From positions 2,079,768-2,143,767 of the forward strand of contig JAJUBI010000007.1 in the NCBI GenBank assembly GCA_022419385.1: a DNA stretch of 64,000 nucleotides, given 5' to 3'. The notes beneath the pieces were generated by a model that did not search any database, was not told the origin of the DNA, and saw nothing but the letters and a program-made list of their open reading frames with translations. Shown here one piece after another: positions 54,635 through 64,000 of the stretch. Both the position numbers and the translations under genes were made by a program. This DNA is from Paraconiothyrium sp. Pb-2020 (Eukaryota; Ascomycota; Dothideomycetes; Pleosporales; Didymosphaeriaceae). The number at the start of each line of letters is the position of its first letter. Position 1 is the first letter of the stretch.

Positions 54635-56698
54635 ATGCCGCCCTTCAAAGACGAGCAGATAATTGTAAGTCTTGCGTCGCCTGTGTCTACGTATTCAGGA
54701 GAACTAATCCTCCTTGAACAGATCATCGCGCCCGGCTCGGAGACGACCGTCGCGCAGCTAGGCCTGCCCGAGAGCTTCACCCCCGCCCGGCTTCGGGTGC
54801 GCTCGCGCATGTTCCCCGCTGAGAAGGAAGGAGAATGGGAGCCTTACAAGATTCGCCGGCGAAACGATAAGGGTGAAGTACCTGCCACCGAGCCGCAAGA
54901 GGGCGCCCTCGGAAGCCGCGAGAGCAAAACAAACGGCACCGAAGAGGACGTCGTCTACGAAGAAGATCGCGTGTCAGAAGAGGGAGCCGTATGGCCAATA
55001 CAAAAAGGCAAGATAGTCGACTGGTCATGCTTCTTCGCCCTCATTACCCACGTATACAACGCGCTGAATCCGCCATTTCATACGCCCATACTCCTCATCG
55101 CGCAGCCTGTATGGACCCAAGGAGCACGAGAAACTCACGCAGTTCTTCTTTGAGAAATTCAAAACTCCCGCTTTTGGCCTTATGGACGCTGCGCTCGCAT
55201 CTAGCTGGGCATATGGTGTGCATACATCCACAGTTGTGGACGTAGGCAAGGACAAAGTGGATGTCACTGCCATAAGCGAGTTTATACCACATATACAAGG
55301 ACGCGTCACGTCTTTGAGCGGTTGCGGAGGCGAGGCGCTTACACAAGCTCTCTTCGTAAAGCTTTCGTCAAGGAGCTGGAGTAGGGATATGTGCGAGCAG
55401 CTCAAGAAAAGCCCCATCTGCGAGATTCTCCCGGTCGGTACTCCCCTGCCGGGCACCAAAGACGTAGGAGAGGAAGAGACAATAACAAATCCTGCTGCCG
55501 CCGCATCAACAGGCGCACCCGGCTCCGGACCCGCGGCTGCTTCCACGATTGGCAATGTTCCGCGAGGTCCTGGCGCGGACACTGAGGTTGGCGACGATAA
55601 CAATGCCGATGAAGAGGGCGTCTTGGACGTGGCAAGTATCGTCACTGGAGGCAAGATGGAGGAGTATCTGGCTAAGAAGGAGAAGGAAAAGCAGGAGAAG
55701 GCCAATGCGAAGAAGAAGGGTGGTGCAGATGCTGCGGCGGCGGCCAACGCAAACAAACCGGTTAGGCTGCCCAATTCGAAGCGTGCGAAGGCAACATTCC
55801 TTTACGAGGATCACCGCTTGCTCGACAACCTCAAGAATATGAACTTAGGAAGTGAAAAGTTGGCGGAAATGCAGAATCAGCTCGATGAGGGTCCGCAAAG
55901 ACATGGCGAAGGCGCGAATGGAGAAACGACATCAACTATAGAGCTCAATGGTCATGTCGATGCGAACACTAATGCCCGGTCTGGGCCAATCAGAAGGGAG
56001 CTTGAGGTGGGCACGGAACGTTTCCAGGCTGCCAGCAGCGGTGTGTTAGAGAAGATAGCAGACGCTGTGCACCGGACTATCTCTTCTGTAGACGAAGTCA
56101 ACAAGCGTAGCGAGCTTTGGGATTCCTTGATCATCTGTGGTAACGGGTCGAGAGTTCGAGGTGAGCGCCTCTTCGTCTCCCACCAGTCCACCTGTTTACT
56201 GACTTTTTCATAGGCTTCAAAGAGGCTCTCCTCGCCGCCATCCAATCAAAATATCTCATTTCGCCCTCATCAGCTACGATCTTTACCTCCGAAATCCCCT
56301 CCAACATCTCCACGCCCACCGGCACCGGCGCCAACACACCCCAGCCGCAGCTCGGACCTCACGGCGGCGCTCCCTCTCACGTCAACCCTCTCCTCTACGC
56401 CGCCACTACCGCCCAAACACAACATCTCATGCCCCACAATCCCACCTCACACCTACCAGGTCTATCACACAACGCGCACTCGTCGCACGGTCAGACACCC
56501 ACATCCATCAAGCTAGTGAAACCGCCAGAGTACTTCCCAGAATGGAAGGACGTTGGCTTTGACGAGTCGGCCTTCTTGGGCGCCCAGGTCGCTGCCAAAG
56601 TCATATTCGTGGTGGACCAGGGGCAGAGCAAGGGATACATGACAAGGCCGGACTACAACGATCAGGGGCCGACAGGTATTCACGACTATGCATTGTGA
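54635..56698 (+). CDS. Actin-related protein Arp9 (SWI/SNF and RSC subunit), with one apparent frameshift
   Basis: Exon 1 is 30 nt (54635-54664) and joins exon 2 at 54722 to give 'MPPFKDEQIIIIAPGSETTV', a known fungal Arp9 start; exon 3 runs 56214-56698. Actin-fold blocks include 'AQLGLPESFTPARLRVRSRM', 'KIVDWSCFFALITHVYNAL', 'TPAFGLMDAALASSWAYGVH', 'STVVDVGKDKVDVTAI' and 'LSGCGGEALTQALF', ending 'QGPTGIHDYAL'. The frame breaks near 55112-55120: the first phase stops at 55153, while the conserved continuation 'EKLTQFFFEKFKTPAFG' is one base over. No intron fits, and the phase of the last splice agrees with one extra base (or two missing). The 'CCC' beside it is a possible error site. Nuclear, chromatin remodelling. 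Confidence 0.85.
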
Positions 56699-57218
56699 GA
56701 TCCTTTTTACTGTCGTGCTGAGGTTGGAGTTTGGTGGACACTGGATATCCTTGAGTTCCCTGGGTCATTAACAATTGGAGATATTAACTTCTCCGCGGGG
56801 CGTTTCGTGTTTTGTAGAGAAAAATCATTGAGGTTGTCTTGTTTTCTACCCAGCCTTATACTGAAGCAGTGATTCCGAATACTAAACATTGATGTAATAT
56901 AAGGCAGAGTTTATCTTTCGCGTCGGCGACCGCCGGTCCTTCCTCAGCCACGTGCCCACACATGCCTGATCAAGTAACGCGCTAACCTGATAACTCTTCC
57001 AGCTCCAAAAGCAACTCCACCGCAGGCAAGCCGCGGCGCCCACGCCATTATAAATAAAGCTACACGCTCATCTTCATACGTTTGCTCGGCTTGGCTGTAT
57101 CGAATCCTTGCGCAATCATGAGACCGTGAAGCACAACATTTGGAATTTAGATCCCCCAACGATACCCGACATTATCTTGCGCAACACAGTACTTGTACAA
57201 TCACCACCAACTCCCATT
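56699..57218. other. Intergenic region upstream of guanine deaminase
   Basis: A 520-bp gap between two plus-strand genes. No supported gene. Confidence 0.4.
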
Positions 57219-58883
57219 ATGGCCGCTTCATCTCCTGTCTCAAAAACCATATACCTTGGCCCGTTTGCGCATTGTGTCACCCTCGCGGAATTGGAAATTT
57301 GTGAAAAAGGTGTGATTGGAGTGGATGAGCAGGGTGTGATAAGGTTCGTAGAGAAAGAGGTAGAGATCGAGGACCTGAGGGCGAAGTTTGAGGGGTGGGA
57401 AGATGCGAACGTGGTAGAGGCGCGGGATGGGTTCTTTTTCCCAGGTTTTATAGGTAAGTGCTTCTGTTGCGGGATTGAAAGAGCCGGAATTAGTCAAAGG
57501 CACAGCCGGAACCAGAGAACTGTCGTATATCAAGCGATGCATGCTCGATTTGGTCCCAGTTGGCTCTGAAATGAGTTGTCGGATGATACACACAGTCCTG
57601 GGTCGGGCACCTGTGTACTGAGCGTAGCCATAAACCTCGTGCTTCCCATCGCAAATGCCTTCCTTACGATGGAGATTTAATGATTTTCAGATACACATAC
57701 ACATGCACCACAGCATCCAAATACTGGTCTTTTTGGAAAAACGACTCTCCTTGACTGGCTCGACACATACACCTTCCCACTAGAATCCTCCTTTTCCTCC
57801 ATCGACAAAGCTTCCCGCATCTACACCAACTTTGTCTCGCGCACCCTCTCCCACGGCACTACAACATGCGCATACTTCGCCACGCGGCACGTGGAGGCCA
57901 CGAACCTTCTCGCTGATATCTGTCTCGCCCGCGGCCAACGCGCCCTCGTTGGTCGAGTATGCATGGACCGCCTTAGCCCGGACTACTACCGTGATGAGAG
58001 CGTTGAGAGGGCAGTGCGAGACTCTCAGGCCTGCATCGACTACGTGCGCAGCATCGACGCAGCAGGCTCAATCGTGAGACCCATCATCACGCCACGTTTC
58101 GCACCAAGCTGTACTGCACCCTGTCTAGCCGGTCTAGGCAAGTTGGCCCAAGAAACAGATGCTTTTATACAAACACACGTTTCCGAAAACACATCTGAGT
58201 GCGAGCTCGTGAAAGAACTCTTCCCTGATTCGGCATCTTACACGCATGTCTATGAAGAGGCGGCACTTCTTACGCCCAAGACAATTCTTGCACACGCGAT
58301 ACATCTCTCGCCGGAGGAAAGGAAGTTGATAAAGGAGAGAGGCAGCAAAATTAGCCATTGTCCCGCTTCTAACACTGCGTTGACGAGTGGCTGTTGCCCT
58401 GTTAGAGAACTCCTCAACGAAGGGCTAACAATTGGGTTGGGCACTGACGTTAGCGGTGGATTCTCACCGTCCATTCTCGAGGAGGTGCGACATGCGATCT
58501 GGACATCACGATTCGTCGCTATGGGTACTCCTACCGCATCAACCCCTACCCTGAACAATGCTGCCAAGTTATCCACCGCAGAAGCGTTGTATCTCGCTAC
58601 GCGTGGTGGTGCCGCCGTTGTTGGGCTAGAGGATCAAGTTGGAGGGTTCGAGGTGGGCAAGCAATTCGATGCGCAGATGATACAGTTGGGCAGCGTGCCG
58701 GAAGAGGGAGATAGGGAGGGTGCCTTTGGAGAGGAGGGCGCCGGTGGTCCAGTTGATCTGTTTGGGTTTGAAAGTGCGGAAGAGAAGGTTGAGAAGTGGG
58801 TATATAGTGGAGATGATAGGAATTGTGTTGCTGTGTGGGTGAGGGGGAGGTTGGTGCACAAGACCGCGAGGTACAAGGCTTGA
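57219..58883 (+). CDS. Guanine deaminase
   Basis: Two exons (57219-57453, 57691-58883) give 475 residues. The amidohydrolase metal motif is split by the intron: 'FFFPGFI' then 'DTHTHAPQHPNTGLFGKTTL' (PGFIDTHTHAPQ). Later motifs are 'ILAHAIHL' (His), 'ISHCPASNTALTSG' and 'GLGTDVSGGFSPSILE' (catalytic Asp), all typical of guanine deaminase. The enzyme converts guanine to xanthine in purine salvage or catabolism. The intron is 237 bp, long for this window. The ATG at 57219 gives a normal start (MAASSPVSKTIYLGPF). Confidence 0.93.
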
Positions 58884-59054
58884 ATGAGGGATTAATATAG
58901 ATTAGAGGTCGGCCGCTCACACGGTAGATTCAGTTCGAGACGAGTCTGGGACACCATAGTTGCCGCAGTTAATATGGTTACCACATTGAATCTCTGTCTA
59001 TGACTTAGTTCCTCATTTTTCTACGGGATGACTAAAGAAACTATCGATAACAAG
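58884..59054. other. 3' flank of guanine deaminase
   Basis: No gene. AT-rich sequence that leads into the MITE-like element. Confidence 0.4.
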
Positions 59055-59450
59055 GGGAGGCGTTAAATCACACTCGACTTACTGTCAAACCACACTCGAC
59101 TTACTGTCAAACCACACTCGACTTACTGTCAAACCACACTCGACTTACTGTCAAACCACACTCGACTTACTGTCAAACCACACTCGACTTACTATTAAAT
59201 CTTACTCAAACTATTGTTAAATTTTACTTAACTTACTATTAAATCATACTCGACTTAAACGCTCTAACACACTCTGACACGCTCTAACACGCAATTAGAT
59301 TTAGTGTGTATGGGATTAGGCTTAGTATAGGGTGAGGGTTAAAAAATACCTAGGTATATCAGCTGTTTCTGCCAGATTCTGTGGTTTTTTGTGGGTTTCT
59401 ACGGGTCGAGTATGATACAACGGTAAGTCGAGTATGATTTAACGCCTCCC
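59055..59450. mobile_element. MITE-like element with 27-bp terminal inverted repeats
   Basis: The left end GGGAGGCGTTAAATCACACT at 59055 continues to 59081 and is matched, inverted, by 59424-59450 with one mismatch. Total length is 396 bp. No coding frame lies inside, so it would be non-autonomous. The left half is a 22-bp tandem array whose unit includes the inner part of the terminal repeat, and the right half holds nearly two copies in inverted orientation. No clear target-site duplication is visible in the flanks. It may be a miniature DNA transposon or another palindromic repeat. Confidence 0.7.
59065..59257 (+). repeat. 22-bp tandem array, about 8.8 copies
   Basis: The unit is AAACCACACTCGACTTACTG plus TC. 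Copies 2-5 are identical; copy 1 differs by one base; copies 6-9 diverge, mostly by C-to-T and G-to-A changes. The array lies just inside the left terminal inverted repeat of the MITE-like element. Confidence 0.9.
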
Positions 59451-60237
59451 ATGAAGAGGGGGAGGACTCGAAGGTCGCACCGGATATCTGCTACTCCGGC
59501 CTACCGAGAGCCTTCACCCGTTCTACCTTTGTATGTGCGCCCGATGTGAAGTACTTCTTGGGGAGGCTGACGTTAATATGAAACGCCAAGAATATGTCCA
59601 AACAATGCCTAGAAATCCTCTTAGCGATGGGATTGAGTTTCCCCGAGCTGTGGCTAGTGTAGATTTACGTTACTTCCTTCGATTGCATCGTACCGAACCT
59701 CAAAACCAGAGGTACAACAGAAGATTAAGTTGTCCAGTAATTGAGGCAAAAGACCAGGAGACTAACTGACCCTCATGACACTTTCAACTTATAACGGGAT
59801 TTCGGCTCGCAAGACGCGTATCGCTTTGCGACCGAGTTTTTGGAAGATGCGGTGCTCAGACAACATTTTGAACTCTAGCCACTGCCAACACCATCAGCCA
59901 CCCCAGACGTGTCTGCAACGGCGATAACGCTGCAAGACAACCGCCGCAAGCGCCTTGGCCTGTCAAACGAGAACCCCTTCTCATCTAATATTCATGTGCT
60001 TATCACTTTCTACAGCGCCATAAGGCTATTGTGTCGTGCAGTCGGGCCGGGCAGGGGTGACCGTCAGCTCGCCTTTTTTACATAAAGAATGCGAATGATG
60101 GCGATCCGCACATCCCCAGTCTTTCGTTTACTTCTACCTTGATATCATTAAATTCGTTAGATCCCGGTGATCTCTGCCATCCCGCCAACCTCTATATTCG
60201 TTTTTTACATCGTCATTCAAAGAAATTCCTATCTGAG
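59451..60237. other. Intergenic region upstream of pectate lyase
   Basis: A 787-bp gap. A 78-codon frame with ATG (59535-59769 approximately) has no recognisable feature. The right half contains the pectate lyase promoter; TACATAAAG near 60079 could be a core element. Confidence 0.4.
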
Positions 60238-61410
60238 ATGAAGCTTCCTCAGGTCCAAGTTGCAGCTCTTGTGGCTAGCATCGCGTCTGCACAATATCTT
60301 AACATTCCCACTCCGGCTGGTGAAGTTGTTGCGCTTTCTGAGCCTTCCATCATTACTGGAAGCGAAGACTTTGGTAATAAGGAATTCGATCGCGGTCAGC
60401 TGTGTGACTCGGATGAAGACACTGGCAGTGACAATGCTGTCTTCGTCCTCGAGGATGGTGCAAGCATCTCCAATGTTATCATCGGTGCTGATTCGTTGGA
60501 AGGTGTACACTGCAAGGGTAGGTTGCTTCTGCACAACGGTCAAGCATACTAATAGATCAAAGGATCTTGCACGCTCACCAATGTCTGGTTCCGCGATGTC
60601 TGCGAGGATGCCATCTCCGTTCTGGGCACCGGAGATGCTACCATTGTCGGCGGTGGTGCTCAAGAAGCCAAGGACAAGGTTGTTCAACATAACGGCGTCG
60701 GGACGGTAACCATAAAAGACTTCACCATCATCAACGCTGGCAAGTTGTACCGCAGCTGTGGTGACTGCACCGACAATGAGGCGAAGTCCCCACGTAACGT
60801 GATTGTCGAGAACGTTCGCGCCTACGGTATGACTAGCGACTTGATTGGTATAAACTCAAACTTCGGCGACACTGCTTCTATTACTGGTTCATGTGGTACC
60901 ACTGAGGCCGTCTGCCGCGAATACAAGTGTGTGAACAAGGGCGACGGTGATAGCGAGAAGCTTGACACCAATGACAGCTGCGGTGGTGACCAGGGCAAAC
61001 TAGAAACCCTGCCCGAATGCGGTGCTGGCGATTCGCTGCCAGAAACTGAGACTCCCACTGAGACTCCCACTCCTGCTTCTTCTGGCTCCGCTGCACCCAT
61101 TGCGAATGAACCGGAGGAGACTGCCAATCCCAGCGCCACAGATGCGGAAGAGGCACCGGAGGAGACCGAAGCACCTGCTGACGAGGAGGATGAGGTACCT
61201 GTCCCCACTGCTGTTCCCGAAGTGACGGCTGCGCCAACTACTCTTATCACTCAAAACAAGACTACAGAGCCCGCAGCGACTGGTGACTCTTCCAGCGGTA
61301 GGATTGCCAGGTGGGGACAATGCGGTGGCTCTGGCTACAGTGGCGCGACTAGTTGCGTGGACGGTGCAACTTGCACCGAGATGAATCCCTACTACTCGCA
61401 GTGCTTGTAG
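60238..61410 (+). CDS. Secreted pectate lyase (PL3 family) with C-terminal CBM1
   Basis: Two exons (60238-60517, 60563-61410; 45-bp intron) give 375 residues. A signal peptide (MKLPQVQVAALVASIASA) precedes a PL3 catalytic domain: 'FDRGQLCDSDEDTGSDNAVF', 'NVIIGADSLEGVHCKGSCTL' across the splice, 'NVWFRDVCEDAISVLG', 'YRSCGDCTDN' and 'NVIVENVRAYGMTSDLIGIN'. A Pro/Glu/Thr-rich linker of about 95 residues leads to a CBM1, 'WGQCGGSGYSGATSCVDGAT' followed by 'CTEMNPYYSQCL'. PL3 cleaves de-esterified pectin by beta-elimination; the CBM1 anchors it to cellulose in the plant wall. It complements the pectinesterase at 17.2 kb. Confidence 0.93.
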
Positions 61411-62047
61411 CTAAAGGTGAAGTGTGTGAAGAATCATGACCATCTTGTGGTGAAGGACTTTCATAAGCTTTGGTTGATTGATATTCCCCTGTACATACGA
61501 TTTTCAATTTACCACTTCTGGTTGCTCGCTCTTTGAACAGTGTCTTCTGGGCTGATAGAAATAATGTTCGAATTGCGGCCCGCGACCTGGTCGCATACCA
61601 CATACTGATACATAAGCCACGCATTGCGCCCTTTCTGTCACCAAGCACGCAGTCTTTCAATCATACCGTTTCTCGGTCGAATGTAGGATGTCGGATGCGC
61701 AAGAAACAGACGTGCGTCCGTGCTACAACACGAATCAGAATTAGAGGCAATGAGAGAGGGATTCGTGAGCAAGGTGGGCAAGTAGCTCGAATCACGCCTC
61801 GCCAAAGGACGCTAGGATATGTAGGGAAAACATGCTCACCCGCGTTTCCTACGACATTAAAACGTGCTCACCAGCACTCCAGGGTTACATCCATGCACGC
61901 GCAAAGGCTCGAGCCTCGCTCCCCGTTCATGGCGGGGTAAGATTACCATGGTGCCTTCCCTCCAACGCCCAAGAACCTTAGACGGAACGCACTCGAAAAT
62001 GACTAAACTCGCGGAAGCAATAGCTTCTGAAGTCTCTATTCCTAAAT
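61411..62047. other. Convergent 3' flanks
   Basis: A 637-bp gap between the pectate lyase (plus) and the CmcJ-like gene (minus). No gene seen. Confidence 0.4.
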
Positions 62048-63054
62048 TCAGTAAAATGCGTACGCTCTAACCTCAATACTCTGCCTCGGAACCCCCGAGC
62101 CTCGCGCACCCAGATCAAAAGAACAATGCGGTACAGCAAGTTCCTGACCCTTCTCCGAATCGTACGCTTGGAAGATTGCAATCTCAGAGTCCAGCTGATC
62201 CGGCACCCAATACCACTTGTGCTCTGGATTGTAGTGCACCTGGAAAACCTCATTTGGCGACGGTGGGAAAGACTTCATCCACAACATAGAGGTCTTTCGA
62301 GTGATTGACCGTATGAGAGTCAAGGTAGGCCATAGGGAAGTCGCGACAGGGGCCTGTGAGGGGCTTCCATATGCTGCAAGTGAGTGTTAGCGGGCCATTG
62401 TATAGGCAAGATGGAAAGCGAGCATACTTGACGACTTGATATCGCGACTTAGCCACCTTCTCTTTGTCATCGCCAAAGTATTGCTCCAGTCTACTATCCA
62501 ATTCTGCCGTCGTGTAGTCTACGCTTCGTTGATCATTTGCGCTACAGGAGCATGCATATCATCTTACCAATATGCGCTGAAAGCGATGGTTGTGCTTGGT
62601 CTTCATTTTCCTCTCCAGCGTTTCTTTGTGGAAAAGACACGGCTCGTTTCGTAGCATCCAGTCGAAGATGGTGACGTCTTTAGCTCTAAGCGCTTTGCTT
62701 AGGCCGCGATGTAGCTCGGGAAGGTAAACACTTTCTATCCATGAATCGTCGTCGAAGTGTTGCGGGTTCATCCCTTCACGACTCCGATTAGCAAATCGAT
62801 AACGATCACAGAATCTTGATAATTGAGCTCACACCTTCGCTTTTCATGCTAGCGATCCGCATTCCATTCTGTGCATAGCTCAGAGGTGAGTTGCGCAGGT
62901 CATGCATTTTGATGTTGTTGTAGGACTCAATCTTGAAGTTATTCTGAAGGAACCCTGGTGGAGCTGCATAATGAACGATGTAGCCTTTTTCCTCCGGAGG
63001 AATAGTCTCGTCTTTCACAACGTAGCGGACGGAAGCTAGAAGGTTATCGGCCAT
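62048..63054 (-). CDS. CmcJ/AsaB-like hydroxylase-methyltransferase family protein, with frame breaks
   Basis: Exon 1 is 63054-62835, exon 2 62773-62568 (intron 61 bp), exon 3 from about 62518 to 62428, exon 4 from 62373 (intron 54 bp). Visible blocks are 'GMNPQHFDDDSW', 'VDYTTAELDSRLEQYFGDD', 'SRYQVVNIWKPL' across a splice, 'FPMAYLDSHTV', 'NPEHKWYWVPDQLDSEIAI' and the end 'PRQSIEVRAYAFY'. This order matches the fungal CmcJ/7-alpha-cephem-methoxylase-like family (GA4-desaturase-related), Fe/2OG-type oxidoreductases. Two problems remain: the exon 2/3 junction does not close in phase, and near 62250-62275 the frame must move by one base before 'NEVFQVHYNPEHKWYW'. Substrate unknown. Confidence 0.72.
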
Positions 63055-63788
63055 TTTGGGTGATCGGGATTCAGTATTCGAGTGGTGAGGTGAATGTCAA
63101 GAATGCCCCAGGAAGATGACTGAAAGGAAACCGAGCCTTTCAATACATTCGATGTTCTGATGCCTCGAGTTACTGCACGTTCGTTGTCGTTGCTGATTGC
63201 ATGCCAAGCACAAGGGGTGCATTGAGGTGCATGAGCACATTGGATTGCTTTAGCAATACGAGTATCTATACTTGCGTATCTACGCACCTGTGTTGTCCTC
63301 GGCATAGCCATAGCATAATCAAGGTTCGGATGAAGCTGGGCCCGCGACGTATTGCACCTGAGCAAGTTTGCGATGGTTGTTGCGAACAGCCATTGGATGG
63401 TCTGTTTCGCAGACCTGCATGTTCATTCCTGCTCCTTCGATGTAGGTGAGATCGTTTTGATTCTTATGGCCTTGTCTTTGGAACTAAAGAGCATGTGTAT
63501 CAATGTTTCCAAGCGTTAAATGGCCCAACCACGACCAGTAACAGCTAGAAGGAATACCATAATTGACGCACGCGCATATTAGAGCAAGAAGACGCAATGT
63601 GTTCATTAATTTATCATCTGCCGTATCATCTGCCGTCCACATAGTCGCTTGCACTACACCCTGAGCAAGATTGAACTGATCAACATAATCTCAAATTCGT
63701 TTGCAATGCAAACATCTTCTCATACCCGATCTCATGTCGTAACCGTAAAATCAACAAGCACTCCACTAACCTCAATCACATTCATCTC
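63055..63788. promoter_or_regulatory. Divergent promoter region
   Basis: A 734-bp gap between the CmcJ-like gene (minus) and a possible gene start at 63799 (plus). No gene in it. Confidence 0.35.
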
Positions 63789-63798
63789 TTCAACAACA

Positions 63799-64000
63799 AT
63801 GGCCCCCACTCAGCCCTGGTAAGCTTGCTTCTATGCACTCAGACTCTCCAAGTGCTTATGCACATATAGGAAATCCGTCTGAGCCCCGACCGGAAACGTC
63901 GCCGACCAAGCCGATGTAATTCCAGAGGGAGTTTGTGCTGAGGTAGTTATCAATCAGCGTGCCTATGGCAGCCATGCTTCCAACACTAAGGGCCGCATTG
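63799..64000 (+). CDS. Possible 5' end of a gene running off the window
   Basis: An ATG (ATGGCCCCCACTCAGCCCTG) is followed at once by a GTAAGC donor. Near the window end an open frame reads 'VADQADVIPEGVCAEVVINQ' and stays open to the last base. I could not find an acceptor that joins the two in phase, so the link between them is unproven. No family is recognised. Confidence 0.25.

Noticed and set aside
59535..59769. 78-codon frame next to the MITE-like element
   Set aside because: It has an ATG, but no similarity to a transposase fragment or any other family that I recognise.
1..64000. CRISPR array, prokaryotic operons or phage genes
   Set aside because: The intron-rich eukaryotic genes exclude a prokaryotic source; the only tandem array (59065-59257) lacks spacers.

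Overview
This 64 kb window is nuclear DNA of a filamentous ascomycete. Genes carry short GT-AG introns of about 45-80 bp and are packed on both strands. The set is typical of a plant-associated Dothideomycete: secreted pectinesterase, pectate lyase with a fungal cellulose-binding module, acid trehalase, a P450, a GPI-anchored mucin-like protein, and the fungal 'LPAELRN' family. One dispersed 5S rRNA gene is present, as is usual in filamentous fungi. The class is inferred from family content, not from a marker search.

Layout. 0-17 kb: start of a secreted protein, an F-box-like protein, an RRM nucleolar-type protein, a small Cys-rich membrane protein, a COX-assembly-like protein, a DUF2458-like protein, a mucin-like cell-surface protein, a coiled-coil protein and eIF3 subunit L. 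17-32 kb: pectinesterase, cytochrome P450, M28 peptidase of the glutamate carboxypeptidase/transferrin-receptor type, an SDR, an NAD-dependent epimerase, 5S rRNA, a CsbD-like stress protein and class II fructose-bisphosphate aldolase. 32-46 kb: mitochondrial ribosomal protein bL9m, a USP30/Ubp16-like deubiquitinase, a Gfo/Idh/MocA oxidoreductase, a badly frameshifted conserved fungal gene and mitochondrial glycine dehydrogenase. 46-64 kb: acid trehalase, NTE1 phospholipase, the actin-related protein Arp9, guanine deaminase, a MITE-like element with a 22-bp array, pectate lyase-CBM1, a CmcJ-like oxidoreductase and a trailing fragment.

Most genes are housekeeping or degradative and do not form an obvious cluster. 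Several pairs are divergent with short shared promoters: RRM/Cys-rich, COX-assembly/DUF2458, SDR/epimerase, bL9m/deubiquitinase and NTE1/Arp9. The two pectin-degrading genes lie 43 kb apart.

The main anomaly is a set of apparent single-base frameshifts in otherwise well conserved genes: four in the 39.4-41.2 kb gene, and at least one each in acid trehalase, Arp9 and the CmcJ-like gene, with two more in a possible small secreted peptide. Because Arp9 is a conserved chromatin subunit, I think assembly indels are the likeliest single cause, but real decay of the 39.4 kb gene cannot be excluded. Other notable items are a diverged 5S rRNA whose base pairs are kept by compensating changes, the MITE-like element with RIP-like degeneration, a GC-AG intron, and a CreA-like palindrome upstream of the aldolase gene.
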